The position numbers and the translations under genes were made by a program. 64,000 nucleotides of DNA from Dyadobacter luticola. GTDB taxonomy: Bacteria; Bacteroidota; Bacteroidia; Cytophagales; Spirosomataceae. Numbering within the stretch: position 1 is the first letter of the stretch; each line of letters starts with the position of its first letter. The DNA is taken from the NCBI RefSeq assembly GCF_005860805.1, contig NZ_VCEJ01000002.1:976375-1040374 (forward strand), read 5' to 3'. A model generated the notes under the pieces. It did no database searches. It was not told the DNA's origin and saw only the letters and a list, made by a program, of their open reading frames with translations. Positions 16,566 to 26,231 of the stretch are shown here, piece after piece.

Positions 16566-18920
16566 ATGAATGTACAGAAACCCGGATACACCTCCTTCAC
16601 AGTTCCGGAGATGTCTGCCCGGACTACTCACGTTAAAAACAGAACCAGGCAATATCTTTACCACTGGCCTTTATTCATAATTGCCCTCGTGATTTCGGGG
16701 GCAGTTTTATTCCTTTATTTAAAAATGTTTAACCCAACCTATGAAGTCCGGGCGTCGTTTTTTATTCAGGATGAAGAAAAAAGATCGGGTGAGAAGTCTC
16801 CGTTGCATGAAATTGATTTGATCAGTTCGGCGAGGGTGCTTGAAAATGAACTTGAAATACTGAAATCCAAGCAGCTGATTGGCAGGGTAATCGAGGATCT
16901 GAACCTTGATATTAATTATAAAGTAATTGACGGGCTTTCTTCCAATGACCTTTATAACGCGGGCCCAGTAAAATTTACCCTGATCAAACCCTCCGGGAAT
17001 TACGAGAAAGGCAAGATGCGGATTTTGATCAAGGATAAAAATGGATTTCTTCTGGAAACTGTGGGCGGTGAATCCAGGGAGATGACATTTAACAAACATT
17101 ACGTCAGCAGCTTTGGAGAGTGGAAACTGGAACCGGCGATGAATCTCGGTCAATTTATTGGAGATAAAATACAGATTGCAATCGCTGATCCCGGTAAGCT
17201 GGCAATCCAGTACCAGGACAAGATCAGCGCAGTTTTGCCGAGCAAACTGTCCACAACCGTCGCGCTTTCGATCAAGGACGAGGTGGCTCAGCGCGGTATC
17301 GATGTTTTAAACCGGCTGATGTTCAATTATAACCTGGCCGGCGCAACCGCGAAGAATAATGAAACCCAAAGCACGCTGGCTTTTATCGATAACCGTCTCG
17401 CGTCTTTGTCGGGCGAGCTGAGTGATGCTGAAAAAGGAATTGCAACATTCAAAAGCAGCAGGGGACTCACTGATATCAGCTCAAACTCGAAAGTAAGTCT
17501 GGAAAACATGCAGACCAACGACGCTCAGCTCAACGAGGTGAATGTGAAGCTCAGCATTATTGAGGGTATTGAAAGTTACGTTAATTCCAATGTTAATACT
17601 GGCAAAGCGCCCGCCACATTAGGCATATCCGATCCGGCGCTGAACAGCTTGATCGAAAAACTTTCGTATCTGCAACTGCAGCGCGAGCGGCTTCTGGGAA
17701 TGATGCCGGAGACCAACCCGGAATTCGAGCCGATCAACAGACAAATTGCGTCAACCAAAGCTTCGCTGAAAGAGATAGTCGGCAGCTTGAAATCCACCCT
17801 GATTAGTACCCGCGCCAAGTTGCAGACATTCAATTCCCGCTTCGAATCGTCGATCAAAAATATTCCCGTACAGGAACGCGAATTTATCAGCATTAAAAGA
17901 CAGCAGTCAATTAAGGAGAGCCTGTATACTTATTTGTTGCAAAAAAGAGAGGAGGTTTCCGTGAGCTATGCAAGTGCGGTAGCCAACGACCGAATTATCG
18001 ATCCTCCTTATGCCATCGCTCCGAAAGGCATTTTGAAATACCTGGCAATGCTGGCAGCGCTGATTTTCAGCATTGCAGTGCCGGTAGGGTTCGTGTTTAT
18101 ACGCGATTTTTTCAGTTCGAAAATTACAGATCCGCAGGAAATCGAAGACCTCAGCAGCATTCCTGTACTTGGAGAATTACCTTTTGAGGGTTCAAAGAAC
18201 GCGATCACCGTCTCCGGGCTTTCTACCAGTCTCATTGGGGAGCAGTTCCGGGCCTTGCGTATCAAGCTGTTTTATTTGTTAAAGGAAAATCAGGGCGCGC
18301 GGGTTATCCTGGTCACTTCCGGCTTACCAGGTGATGGAAAGAGCTTTGTCAGCAGCAACCTGGCAGTCACTCTGGCGCTGTCGTCCAGGAAAACAGTGAT
18401 CGTTGAATTGGATATGCGCAAACCCAAAATGGCCGCCTCGCTGGAAATGTCAGAGGACAGGCCGGGTGTGAGTGAATACCTGAACGGAGAAGCGGGCCTG
18501 AAAGACATTGTGCAGCAATCGAAAACGGAAAAAAGCTTGCATTTTATTGGCAGCGGCCGTATGGTCAAAAATCCCTCAGAACTGCTAGAAAGACCTAAAT
18601 TGGCGGAATTGATCGGGCAACTCCGGGAATTTTACGACGACGTGATCATCGACAGCCCGCCGGTGCATCTGGTGCCCGACGCTATGATACTTTCGCAGCT
18701 GACGGATGTGACTTTATATGTGGTTAGGCAGGGGATCACCGAAAAGCCGGAGCTGGATTTTATTTCAAAACTAGCTAATAAAAAGCAGCTGCTGAACCTG
18801 CAGATCGTATTCAACGGCGTGAAAGGATCCAAATATGGCTACGGTTATGCCTACGATTACAGCTACTACAGTCCCGGCAAAAAAGAATCTGTTTTTAGTG
18901 ATTTCTGGCACCGCTTCTAG
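16566..18920 (+). CDS. Wzc-like exopolysaccharide co-polymerase and tyrosine autokinase
   Basis: 784 residues. TM1 (WPLFIIALVISGAVLFLYL, about 36-56), a Wzz-type periplasmic domain with long coiled-coil (about 270-460) and a GNVR-like end (VQEREFISIKRQQSIKESLY), TM2 (about 482-505), then a cytoplasmic BY-kinase: Walker A SGLPGDGKS (about 585), Walker A' VIVELDMRKPK (about 611), Walker B DDVIIDSPP (about 691). The tail has a tyrosine cluster (YGYGYAYDYSYY) for autophosphorylation. It governs chain length and export of the polysaccharide. The partner outer-membrane Wza lipoprotein is not in the window. Confidence 0.93.
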   Translation: MNVQKPGYTSFTVPEMSARTTHVKNRTRQYLYHWPLFIIALVISGAVLFLYLKMFNPTYEVRASFFIQDEEKRSGEKSPLHEIDLISSARVLENELEILKSKQLIGRVIEDLNLDINYKVIDGLSSNDLYNAGPVKFTLIKPSGNYEKGKMRILIKDKNGFLLETVGGESREMTFNKHYVSSFGEWKLEPAMNLGQFIGDKIQIAIADPGKLAIQYQDKISAVLPSKLSTTVALSIKDEVAQRGIDVLNRLMFNYNLAGATAKNNETQSTLAFIDNRLASLSGELSDAEKGIATFKSSRGLTDISSNSKVSLENMQTNDAQLNEVNVKLSIIEGIESYVNSNVNTGKAPATLGISDPALNSLIEKLSYLQLQRERLLGMMPETNPEFEPINRQIASTKASLKEIVGSLKSTLISTRAKLQTFNSRFESSIKNIPVQEREFISIKRQQSIKESLYTYLLQKREEVSVSYASAVANDRIIDPPYAIAPKGILKYLAMLAALIFSIAVPVGFVFIRDFFSSKITDPQEIEDLSSIPVLGELPFEGSKNAITVSGLSTSLIGEQFRALRIKLFYLLKENQGARVILVTSGLPGDGKSFVSSNLAVTLALSSRKTVIVELDMRKPKMAASLEMSEDRPGVSEYLNGEAGLKDIVQQSKTEKSLHFIGSGRMVKNPSELLERPKLAELIGQLREFYDDVIIDSPPVHLVPDAMILSQLTDVTLYVVRQGITEKPELDFISKLANKKQLLNLQIVFNGVKGSKYGYGYAYDYSYYSPGKKESVFSDFWHRF

Positions 18921-18983
18921 GCGGCTTCTACGCTTAGGCCGTGCTTCTGCATGGAGCCGTGTCTTCAAATATGTAATTGATTA

Positions 18984-20366
18984 ATGATACATCTGAAAAG
19001 TTATAACAGTTTTTTTCGAAACATTCTACTAAGGATCAACCGCAGCGACGAAAGATCGAAGGAGATTATCTTGAATATCGTTAAGTCGCTGGTGGTCAAA
19101 ATCATAAGTATGGTGGTAACGCTTGCGCTCATTCCGGTTTCGCTGCACTATGTCGAAAAGGAGAGTTACGGCGTCTGGCTGACGATCGCTTCGGTGATCA
19201 CCTGGTTCAGTGTTTTCGATTTCGGCTTATCAACCGGATTGACTAACCGCCTTACGGAAGCTTTCGCGACAAAAAAGGACGATTTGGTAACCGTTTATTT
19301 GTCCACAACTTATTTTATTCTGCTGATTATCACGGCTGTACTCGTGATGGTTTACCTGCTGGTTTCGCCCTGGATTGATTGGAACAGTGTTTTCAGCACA
19401 AAAATGGATTCCACGACTCTTCGTTCGACGGTCAACATTGCATTTGCCTCTTTCGGGATGCTTTTTGTTTTGAAACCGGTCTTATCCTTACTGATGGCCC
19501 GGCAGAAACATTTCCTTGCCAGCATTATCCTCGTGTCCGGCAATTTGGCTGCGCTGGTATTGGTTTACTTTCTGGGACCCGCGATCACCAATAACAAGCT
19601 TATATTTTTTAGCAGCGTACTGGCTTTTTCTTATCCTGTTTTTATTCTTCTTTTTTCGATTTATCTCTTCGCTTTCGAGTACCGGGAATTTTGTCCGCGA
19701 ATCAGTAAGATCGATATGTCGCACGGCAAGAACCTGTTTGGTCTCAGTGCAAAGTTTTTCATTATACAGGTAAGTGTGATTGTGGTACTTACGGCCAACA
19801 ATTTCCTGATCGCGCATTTTGTGGACAATGACCATGTCACTTATTACAACATTGCTTTTCGGTTATACAGCATTGTTTCGATTTTTCAATTAATGTTTTT
19901 GCAGCCACTCTGGTCAGGTTTTACACATGCATATTCTCTCAAAGATTTTGAATGGATCAGAGGTGTGATTATCAAGATCAATAAAATGAATCTCGGTTTA
20001 TGCGTAGTTTTGTCTTTGTTTTTCCTGCTTCATAAAACCATTTACGATCTCTGGATCGGTAAGGATATTATCATTCCTTTTGAAATCGATTTGCTGTTGT
20101 TTATCTATTTTGCCTGCTATTTGTATATGCAAACTTATGTATATTTTATCAATGGAATCGGCTCGTTGAATTTGCAAACCTTACTCAGCATTCTCATCAT
20201 CGCTGTTCAGTTTCCCATGGCATATTTGCTTATTGAGAAAATGGATCTCGGAATATCAGGTTTGTTGATGCTGAACATTTTCTGGGTAATCGTGTCGACG
20301 ATTTTATGGAAGATGCAGTACAAAAAGGTCATGTCCGGGGAAGTGCTAAGAAGAATATGGCAATAA
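18984..20366 (+). CDS. Wzx-like polysaccharide flippase
   Basis: 460 residues with about 12 hydrophobic helices and the MATE-like/oligosaccharide flippase opening (IVKSLVVKIISMVVTLALIPVSLHYV, then YGVWLTIASVITWFSVFDFGLSTGLTNRL). The GLTNRL segment after the second helix is typical of Bacteroidota Wzx proteins. It would move the lipid-linked repeat unit across the inner membrane. It lies between the Wzc-like and Wzy-like genes, which supports the role. Confidence 0.88.
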   Translation: MIHLKSYNSFFRNILLRINRSDERSKEIILNIVKSLVVKIISMVVTLALIPVSLHYVEKESYGVWLTIASVITWFSVFDFGLSTGLTNRLTEAFATKKDDLVTVYLSTTYFILLIITAVLVMVYLLVSPWIDWNSVFSTKMDSTTLRSTVNIAFASFGMLFVLKPVLSLLMARQKHFLASIILVSGNLAALVLVYFLGPAITNNKLIFFSSVLAFSYPVFILLFSIYLFAFEYREFCPRISKIDMSHGKNLFGLSAKFFIIQVSVIVVLTANNFLIAHFVDNDHVTYYNIAFRLYSIVSIFQLMFLQPLWSGFTHAYSLKDFEWIRGVIIKINKMNLGLCVVLSLFFLLHKTIYDLWIGKDIIIPFEIDLLLFIYFACYLYMQTYVYFINGIGSLNLQTLLSILIIAVQFPMAYLLIEKMDLGISGLLMLNIFWVIVSTILWKMQYKKVMSGEVLRRIWQ

Positions 20367-20389
20367 TGCTGAACCGGAAGAAATAAAAA

Positions 20390-21598
20390 ATGTTTAAAAT
20401 ACTTTCTGCCCGCATACTGCTTCTGATCTTTTTCGCCAATTTCTTTTATGAAGAGAATGGGCTCTTCATTTACAAAAGAATTATTTATTCCATCCTGACT
20501 TACTGGGCGATTTTTGATTTGGGAAGGTTTACGTGGAACTGGATTCAGGAGCGTCGAATGCGTGAAATGCCCTCATTTTATCAGACACATCTTGTTACTA
20601 TCATCGTTTTCACATTGTTTAATGTGTTTGTTGATCTGCGAAATCCCAGGTTGAACCTCGTCACCCTGATAAATAATCCGCAGGCAATGTTATCGGTTGT
20701 GCCTGTATTCCTTTTTCTGATAGGCCGTTATGCCGAGGATTTTACCGGTGTTTTCAAAGTGCTGCGTTTGGCTTGTATCTTCTTTCTCATGACCTGGGTA
20801 ATCACGCTTCCCGGGCGGCTACCTTTTTATCCGGGATACATTGCCTCGCACGCAATCCTGCCGTTTTTTCTGATCTCTTTCGTCGATAAGAAGAAAATGG
20901 CATTTGCCATCACATTGCTGGCGGCCGCTGCTGTTTTTAGTATGTTTTCCAATTACAGGATCGTTCTATTACAACTGCTGTTTTTCTTTGGGTTATTCTT
21001 TTCGCTGGGTGCTGTTAAAAATAATAATTATCTGAAATTTCTGATTATCCTGCTGGCGTGTGGGTTGGTTTTTATTGCTTTGAACAATTTACAGGATGTC
21101 CTTGCCATGTTCAAAGGGATTCTTGGTAAAAAGGATTTTGACGGAGACGATACGCGCTCATTTCTCTATCAGGAGCTTTTCGCCGATTTCAGTACGACCG
21201 AACTGTTCTTTGGCCGTGGATTCTTGGGGACATATTTCAGCGACTATTTTTTAATGCTGATGGAGAACCTGGATGACACCGGAGATTTTTATCAGCGATT
21301 TGGAATAGAAGTGGGCGTGTTACAATTGATATTGAAGGGTGGATTTGTCTATTATTTCCTCTACACATTTCCACTCTGGTTCATAGCGGTTCGCGGGATA
21401 TTCTGGCATTCTGAATTGACGATTGCATTTTATATCAGTATATACATTTTGACAGAGTTGCTTCTCATGTTCTTTGAGAACATACCTTATTTCAATTTTC
21501 AATTTTCCTTATTGTTTCTGTTTGCAGGCTTTGCATACAGAGTTATATATTTCAGGAAAAAATCCATTGTTCCAGATACACTTGTAAGTGTTGAATGA
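20390..21598 (+). CDS. Wzy-like O-antigen/exopolysaccharide polymerase
   Basis: 402 residues, about ten hydrophobic helices, one large loop after residue 225 (LAMFKGILGKKDFDGDDTRSF) followed by ELFFGRGFLGTYFSDYF, which resembles the FGxG region of the big periplasmic loop in Wzy/WaaL proteins. Primary sequence is poorly conserved in this family, so the call rests on topology and on position between flippase and glycosyltransferases. Confidence 0.7.
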   Translation: MFKILSARILLLIFFANFFYEENGLFIYKRIIYSILTYWAIFDLGRFTWNWIQERRMREMPSFYQTHLVTIIVFTLFNVFVDLRNPRLNLVTLINNPQAMLSVVPVFLFLIGRYAEDFTGVFKVLRLACIFFLMTWVITLPGRLPFYPGYIASHAILPFFLISFVDKKKMAFAITLLAAAAVFSMFSNYRIVLLQLLFFFGLFFSLGAVKNNNYLKFLIILLACGLVFIALNNLQDVLAMFKGILGKKDFDGDDTRSFLYQELFADFSTTELFFGRGFLGTYFSDYFLMLMENLDDTGDFYQRFGIEVGVLQLILKGGFVYYFLYTFPLWFIAVRGIFWHSELTIAFYISIYILTELLLMFFENIPYFNFQFSLLFLFAGFAYRVIYFRKKSIVPDTLVSVE

Positions 21599-21650
21599 TA
21601 GGTAATAACCTGTCAAAAACCGATTGATAGCATAGTTAATATTTTACGGA

Positions 21651-22820
21651 ATGATTAAGTTAATTTGTGACCTGAACATTTCTCTCCGCGGACATAATGC
21701 CGGGTATGTGCAATACATTGTCGATCACGTTCAGGAAAAGGAAGGAGATACTATTTATTTTTTGTTCAATAAACAGGCCAGAGAACTTATCGATATTCAA
21801 AAGTCGGCGTTGGATGCTACACATTTCTATTTTTCAGACCGAGATTTCAGTGAGGAACAGTGGTCGAGCCGGCTTAAATTCGATGAATGGAAAGTAATCA
21901 CTGCGCACGCCGCGCAACTGCGTGTGGAGGAGGTCTTCATCATGGAATTAACCCGGTACGAAATACAGATTGGTTTAAAAAAATCACCATTTCTCATTTC
22001 GGGAATTGAGTTTCGTCCTTCGCACCGGATCATTATCAAGGAAGGAAAATTATCAAACCGGTTGTCTGCCAGGTACCAACACTTTAAAAGGTTTTTCTTC
22101 GAATCCCTGTTTTTGAGGTCGTCTTCTCTGCATCGCATATTTATTTTAAACGATCCGGAAGGTGCGCAAATATTAAACCACCAATACAAATCCAGCGTAT
22201 TCCAATATACCCGCGACCCCATATTTGACTACATTGAACCGGGAGGCCAGGAACTTGAAAAGCTTGTGAGGTTTGACAAGAAAAAAGTGGTTTTCACCGT
22301 GTTCGGCTCGCTGGACTGGCGGAAAAATATCAACAATATTCTCGCCGCTTTCGGTACGATCGATAAAACCCTGCACAAACATTTCATTCTCCTGATCGTC
22401 GGGAAGATACCCAAACATTTTTCGGAACAGTTTGCCGGGCTGGTTCGGAATTTTAAAACGGATAACCCGGACGTTGAGCTGGTCATGATCAATGAATTCG
22501 TGACGGACGGGCAAATGGAGTATTATTTTCGGAACACGCACGTATCCCTGGTCATTTATCCAAAATTTTACGGTTCCAGTGGCTTGCTCGGCCGGGCCGC
22601 GAAATATAATGTGATATCTTTAACGCCGAATGTGGGGCTGATGTCGGAACTATGCAGGGATTACGGCCTCGGCTACACCTGCGACCCATATTCTCCGGCG
22701 GAGATCGGCCGTAAAATGGTTGCGGCGTTTCAGGATGTCAGGGCCGACAGAAAAATAGATGGGAACCGGTTCTACCGTGAACATTCACCGGACTGTTTTC
22801 TCACATTGCTTGATTTTTAG
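21651..22820 (+). CDS. glycosyltransferase, GT4-like (GT-B fold)
   Basis: 389 residues. The C-terminal half shows the GT-B donor domain: VVFTVFGSLDWRKNINNILAAF, HFILLIVGKIP, and in place of the usual EPFGLV-type motif YGSSGLLGRAAKYNVISL followed by DYGLGYTCDP. The N-terminal half (LICDLNISLRGHNAGYVQYIV) is more divergent. It likely adds one sugar of the repeat unit at the cytoplasmic membrane face. Sugar and linkage cannot be read. Confidence 0.72.
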   Translation: MIKLICDLNISLRGHNAGYVQYIVDHVQEKEGDTIYFLFNKQARELIDIQKSALDATHFYFSDRDFSEEQWSSRLKFDEWKVITAHAAQLRVEEVFIMELTRYEIQIGLKKSPFLISGIEFRPSHRIIIKEGKLSNRLSARYQHFKRFFFESLFLRSSSLHRIFILNDPEGAQILNHQYKSSVFQYTRDPIFDYIEPGGQELEKLVRFDKKKVVFTVFGSLDWRKNINNILAAFGTIDKTLHKHFILLIVGKIPKHFSEQFAGLVRNFKTDNPDVELVMINEFVTDGQMEYYFRNTHVSLVIYPKFYGSSGLLGRAAKYNVISLTPNVGLMSELCRDYGLGYTCDPYSPAEIGRKMVAAFQDVRADRKIDGNRFYREHSPDCFLTLLDF

Positions 22821-22842
22821 ATTTTCCATTAAATACTGCATC

Positions 22843-23949
22843 GTGTCAAAACCCAAAATACTCTTTATTCTGCACCTTCCTCCACCGGTTCATGGCGCCG
22901 CAATGATGGGGAGTTTTATCAAAAACAGTGCGCTGGTGAATGAAGAGATAGATTCATTTTTTGTCAATTTATCTACTACTAAAAAGCTCGACGAAACAGG
23001 AAAAGGTGGCCTTGGAAAAGCGGTCACATTTCTGAAAATGATCGCCAGCGTTTTCTCCGCATTATCACAAAAGCGGTGGGATGCCTGTTACATGACATTG
23101 ACTTCCAGCGGGGCAGGGTTTTACAAGGATTTAGTCATTGTGGCGCTGATCAAATTGTTTGGCGTTAAGCTGGTTTATCATTTTCATAATAAAGGTGTGG
23201 CCAATGCAAGTGCGAGTGTGATCAATCGATTGCTTTATCAATTTGTTTTTAAGAATACAAAAACAATTCTTTTATCGCCGCATTTATATCCTGATATCCG
23301 GAATTTTGTGAAGGAAGAAAATGTGTTTTATTGTCCGAATGGAATTCCTTTGGTGACAAATATCAGGCATAAACAAATGTCGGAGCAAGGTGTGTGCGAA
23401 TTGCTTTATTTGTCGAATATGTTGCAGGAAAAAGGTGCCTATGTTTTGCTGGATGCACTGATTGAATTGAAAAAGCGCGGCATTCTTTTTAAAGCGAATT
23501 TTGTAGGCGGCTGGTCCGACATTACCGAAAGCGAATTTAATAACCGCATTGTAAATGCTGGTTTAACCGACATGGCTATTGCGCACGGCCCTAAATATGG
23601 GAGCGATAAAGACCAGTTCTGGAATGCCGCCGACGTATTTATTTTCCCCACTTTTTATCACTATGAAGCTTTCCCGCTTGTACTTCTGGAAGCCATGCAG
23701 CACCAGCTGCCTATTATTTCGACAACTGAGGGCGGTATCCCTGACATTGTTTTAAATGGTGAAACCGGCTTTTTGGTGCCGCAAAAAAATGCCGCGGCCC
23801 TCGCGGATCAACTTGAAATATTGATCAAAAATCCTGAGCTGAGAATGAAAATGGGCGCGCTCGGAAAAGAACGGTTTAACCAACATTTCACACTGTCACA
23901 CTTTGAGAAACAGATGGTTAGCATTTTGAAACAAGTCACAATACGGTAA
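22843..23949 (+). CDS. glycosyltransferase family 4
   Basis: 368 residues from a GTG start at 22843, chosen because the protein then begins VSKPKILFILHLPPPVHGAA, a standard GT4 opening; the frame is open further up but that part lies inside the preceding gene's 3' end. Donor-domain motifs: LLYLSNMLQEKGAYVLLDAL, KANFVGGW, FIFPTFYHYEAFPLVLLEAM, and TTEGGIPDIVLNGETGFLVP. Retaining GT-B transferase for the exopolysaccharide repeat unit. 22 bp after the previous stop. Confidence 0.88.
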   Translation: MSKPKILFILHLPPPVHGAAMMGSFIKNSALVNEEIDSFFVNLSTTKKLDETGKGGLGKAVTFLKMIASVFSALSQKRWDACYMTLTSSGAGFYKDLVIVALIKLFGVKLVYHFHNKGVANASASVINRLLYQFVFKNTKTILLSPHLYPDIRNFVKEENVFYCPNGIPLVTNIRHKQMSEQGVCELLYLSNMLQEKGAYVLLDALIELKKRGILFKANFVGGWSDITESEFNNRIVNAGLTDMAIAHGPKYGSDKDQFWNAADVFIFPTFYHYEAFPLVLLEAMQHQLPIISTTEGGIPDIVLNGETGFLVPQKNAAALADQLEILIKNPELRMKMGALGKERFNQHFTLSHFEKQMVSILKQVTIR

Positions 23950-23965
23950 GATCGGTCGGAACATC

Positions 23966-26137
23966 ATGACATTAGGCAGGAAGCGGACAATATTAGTTTT
24001 ATTCTGCATGTTCATTGCGGAATGCTCCTATGCCTCAACGTTTTACGTCAAGTCGGGCGGCGGATCGGGCAGTGGTCTCGACGATGCCAACGCCTGGAAC
24101 CTCACAAAACTGAATGCAACCCGACTCGCGCCCGGCGACCGTGTGCTTTTTAAAAGAGGGGATGTTTTTTACGGTATCATTACCTGCAACAGCGGCGGTA
24201 ACTCAGATAATCCGATTATTTATGATGCTTACGGAAACGGCGAAAATCCGGTCATTTCGGGTTTTTCACAACATTCGGGCTGGAAGCAGCTGCGTGGAAA
24301 TATTTATTACGTACCGCTTGATGTGCCTTCGTTGAACCTGGTCACGGTAGATGGTGCGGTGAAAGGTATGGGGCGCTTTCCCGATACCGGTTATCTGCCT
24401 TACACCTCACATATCGGCAATGAAGCCATTGGCGGCGCGGCCGTCGCGGAGCTGCCATTTGACCCGGCGGGTGGTGAGGTGGTGATCAGAAAGACGCGCT
24501 GGATCTTAGACAGGCATTTAGTTAAGTCGCGGAATGCTAGTACCTTAACTTATACTACCAGTAGTGATTATGGCAGCAATGCATCATATAGTCCTGTGGA
24601 TGGAAACGGCTTTTTTATTCAAAACCACCTGGAAACTTTGAGCAGTGACGGCGAGTGGTTCTATGATAAGGCGGCCAAAAGGCTCTACGTATATTTCGAA
24701 GGGGCAGTGGAAAGCCGGGTAGTGAAAGCCAGCGCGCAGATGCAAAATGTGTATCTGAACTACTGGACCAATATTCAGTTCAGGAATCTGGATTTTGAAG
24801 GAGGGAATATTCACGGGATTTACCTGATCGGTACGAGTAATGTCAAAATCGATCACTGCAATGTGCGTAACCAGGGCGGAAATGGCATTTGGGGCAGCTA
24901 CATAACCAATCTCAGCATTACGAATTCGACGATTCATCATAGTCTTAACAATGGTATCCACCTGGAACAGGAAGGAAAATCCATTTTGGTTGACCAGGTA
25001 AAGATTAGCGATACGGGCAACATTGCCGGAGCTGCAAAATCGGGCGATGGAGCGCAGGAAGGTATTTTTTTGGTGGGGGAGGGACTTACAGTGACCAATA
25101 GTTCCATCGTCAACAGTGGCTATATCGGAATTAATTTTGAAGGAAATAATGTGCTGATCGAGCGAAATTACGTAGATACTTTTTCGAACGTGAAGGACGA
25201 CGGGGCGGGCATTTACACTTATAATCCGGGCGACCGGTCGTATAATCGGATCGTCAGAAAAAACATTGTTTTGAATGCAAAAGGAGCCTTTGCAGGTGCC
25301 GAGGGGCATTTCTGGGAACCGTTTGGCAAGGCGGCGGGCATTTACCTGGACGACCGGAGCCGGGGAACGATCATCGACCAGAATACGGTGGCCAATGGTA
25401 ACTGGGGCGGAATTTTTCTGCATAACACCGGCGACGTGCAAGTGACGAGCAACCTGGTGTATAATTTTGCGCAGCAACTGCTTTTTGTCGTGGAGTCTGC
25501 CGACATAAACCGGAATTTTATAATTACAGGTAACCGGTTTATTGCACGGACAGCTTCGCAGAAAACAGCACAGATCAACCTGGCAGTAAAAGACGATATC
25601 AAAAAGATGGGTGTTTTTGATAATAACATTTACGCAAGGCCAATAGATGATAATCAGACATTTACGGTTTTTAAAGGCTACGAAGGCGGGATGGAAACCA
25701 ACTTATCACTCGATGAATGGAAGGCCGGTTTTGCGATGGATGCCAATTCTGTCAAATCAAAAGTGAAGACCGATCAGGATTCGAACATCCGGTTTGAGTA
25801 CAATTATTCGGATCAGGAATCGACTGTACCGATCAGCTCGCTTTACTCTGATGTTGCCGTGAAACGTTATTCTTCCAATGTGAAAATCCCCGCGTACAGC
25901 GGCGTGGTGCTGGTGAGCATTCCTAAGCTAAGCGTTGTTGAAAGCACGGGTTCAGGCGACTGGGACCAGCCTGGTTTATGGTCGGGCGGGTATGTGCCGG
26001 GGCCAGAGGATGCAGTGCGAATTAACAAAGAACACATCATTCAAGTTGACGAAGACATTGTTACCAGAAAAATTGACGTAAGTGCAGGTGCTGAGCTACA
26101 TTTCCTTGGAAATCACAAGGTTCAGAAAGCCGAATGA
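23966..26137 (+). CDS. secreted right-handed beta-helix protein (lyase/hydrolase-like)
   Basis: 723 residues with a signal peptide (MTLGRKRTILVLFCMFIAECSYAS) and opening TFYVKSGGGSGSGLDDANAWN, common in secreted polysaccharide-active beta-helix proteins. Residues about 260-520 contain parallel beta-helix repeats (LTVTNSSIVNSGYIGINFEGNNVLIERNYV-type turns, NLSITNSTIHHSLNNGIHL). The last 60 residues (GDWDQPGLWSGGYVP, DAVRINKEHIIQVD) resemble a G8-like module that often precedes a type IX sorting domain, but the protein stops there with no sorting domain. Probably a polysaccharide lyase or epimerase acting on the local polymer (inferred from place and fold). Confidence 0.78.
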   Translation: MTLGRKRTILVLFCMFIAECSYASTFYVKSGGGSGSGLDDANAWNLTKLNATRLAPGDRVLFKRGDVFYGIITCNSGGNSDNPIIYDAYGNGENPVISGFSQHSGWKQLRGNIYYVPLDVPSLNLVTVDGAVKGMGRFPDTGYLPYTSHIGNEAIGGAAVAELPFDPAGGEVVIRKTRWILDRHLVKSRNASTLTYTTSSDYGSNASYSPVDGNGFFIQNHLETLSSDGEWFYDKAAKRLYVYFEGAVESRVVKASAQMQNVYLNYWTNIQFRNLDFEGGNIHGIYLIGTSNVKIDHCNVRNQGGNGIWGSYITNLSITNSTIHHSLNNGIHLEQEGKSILVDQVKISDTGNIAGAAKSGDGAQEGIFLVGEGLTVTNSSIVNSGYIGINFEGNNVLIERNYVDTFSNVKDDGAGIYTYNPGDRSYNRIVRKNIVLNAKGAFAGAEGHFWEPFGKAAGIYLDDRSRGTIIDQNTVANGNWGGIFLHNTGDVQVTSNLVYNFAQQLLFVVESADINRNFIITGNRFIARTASQKTAQINLAVKDDIKKMGVFDNNIYARPIDDNQTFTVFKGYEGGMETNLSLDEWKAGFAMDANSVKSKVKTDQDSNIRFEYNYSDQESTVPISSLYSDVAVKRYSSNVKIPAYSGVVLVSIPKLSVVESTGSGDWDQPGLWSGGYVPGPEDAVRINKEHIIQVDEDIVTRKIDVSAGAELHFLGNHKVQKAE

Positions 26138-26231
26138 CGCTTGATCAAAAAATACTAGCCCTTTTCCCGCTAAGCCAAGTATAACTGGTAGCCCCCGGTT
26201 GGGCGTGCACCGGTTATATATTACTACTCCC

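Noticed and set aside
22759..22842. Upstream extension of the second glycosyltransferase
   Set aside because: It lies inside the 3' end of the preceding gene and is not GT4-like; the GTG at 22843 gives the standard N-terminus.
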